Assembly (NCBI GenBank): GCA_047633195.1
Contig: JBLIEU010000006.1
Span: 48,158-112,157 of the forward strand
DNA from: JAKVAV01 sp047633195
GTDB lineage: Bacteria; Bacteroidota; Bacteroidia; Flavobacteriales_D; Cryomorphaceae
Direction of reading: 5' to 3'
DNA: 64,000 bases
Positions 63,768-64,000 of this stretch are shown piece by piece. The position numbers and the translations under genes are program-made. Position 1 is the stretch's first letter. Each line of letters begins with the position of its first letter. Under the pieces are notes generated by a model, which made no database searches, was not told where the DNA came from, and was given only the letters and a program-made list of their open reading frames with translations.

Positions 63768-64000
63768 TTACCTTACTACTAGCTTCTTAGCTCCAACTCT
63801 TTCCTCATTTACCACAACATTCACTGTGTAAATTCCAGAAGCGAGTTCGGGCAAACGAATGATTGCATTCATCTGTGATCCGTTGTTGCCTAGGATTTCA
63901 GCATGTACTTTCTTCCCGTAGAGGTCATACACTTCTACCATCACTTCCTGCTGCTCTTGGCTTAGGTTGCTTAGGTTCATCATCACCTCTTCTCCAGAAG
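63768..64000 (-). CDS. C-terminus of a T9SS-secreted protein (5' part outside window)
   Basis: The frame is open to the window edge. The visible 77 residues end a type A T9SS sorting domain (VMVEVYDLYGKKVHAEIL, LPELASGIYTVNVVV, GAKKLVVR). The protein's main function lies beyond the window. A strong terminator follows at 63721-63742. Confidence 0.85.
   Translation of the reverse strand, partial: SGEEVMMNLSNLSQEQQEVMVEVYDLYGKKVHAEILGNNGSQMNAIIRLPELASGIYTVNVVVNEERVGAKKLVVR

Overview
The window reads as a chromosomal segment of a Bacteroidota bacterium, most likely an aerobic or denitrifying member of the Flavobacteriales. Evidence: five proteins end in type IX secretion (T9SS) sorting domains; the primary sigma factor is the short RpoD of about 287 residues; GAPDH has the long N-terminal extension found in this phylum; an ECF sigma gene is followed by a fused anti-sigma/outer-membrane protein; there is a CarboxypepD_reg-type TonB receptor; and several starts sit just behind TAnnTTTG promoter boxes. 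No tRNA, rRNA, CRISPR array, prophage or insertion sequence was recognised.

Layout. 1-9.5 kb: end of a MATE exporter, the ECF sigma/anti-sigma-OMP pair, a T9SS M1 peptidase, two small surface proteins, and a GH3/beta-lactamase-fold fusion. 9.8-14.8 kb: a mutL operon with a small membrane protein, two tandem rhomboid proteases and an EEP-fold phosphatase. 14.9-18.9 kb, minus strand: M48 peptidase, TfoX-N protein, 3D-domain lipoprotein and a peptide-binding lipoprotein. 19.2-27.5 kb: an unusual six-gene plus-strand operon holding a polyprenyl diphosphate synthase and a geranylgeranyl-reductase-like flavoenzyme, flanked by four proteins without secretion signals. The last of these is a 1207-residue protein with a possible lipid-binding (TULIP-like) N-terminal half, a hydrophobic hairpin, two PKD domains and beta-sandwich domains. 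This is the best candidate for an undescribed system. 27.5-36.1 kb: a nitrous-oxide-reduction locus (cytochrome c, FAS1 protein, lipoprotein-type NosZ, a membrane protein, NosL, NosD, NosF, NosY) with a convergent Rrf2 regulator and, on the other side, a divergent cupin/truncated-haemoglobin pair. Two matching inverted repeats in the shared intergenic region suggest joint control by a CRP/FNR-type factor. 36.2-50.6 kb: MtaB, an inositol-monophosphatase-family enzyme, a sodium:solute symporter, a minus-strand operon (glycosyltransferase, MORN-repeat protein, lipoprotein, T9SS subtilase), a CRTAC1-like T9SS protein paired with a diheme lipoprotein, and two plus-strand glycosyltransferases. 50.6-64 kb: TonB receptor, MltG, GNAT and DapF (minus), then HtrA, RpoD and GAPDH (plus), a second M1 peptidase with a HupE/UreJ-like protein (minus), a small DUF6702-like protein, and the C-terminus of another T9SS protein.

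Two patterns lie outside the genes. A dispersed intergenic element of about 120-170 bp occurs three times (624-745 inverted, 14762-14906, 63460-63632) with conserved ends and a variable middle. Strong hairpin terminators sit at 44453-44476, 57224-57257, 59781-59817 and 63721-63742. All assignments rest on reading motifs and architecture by eye; no database search was possible.
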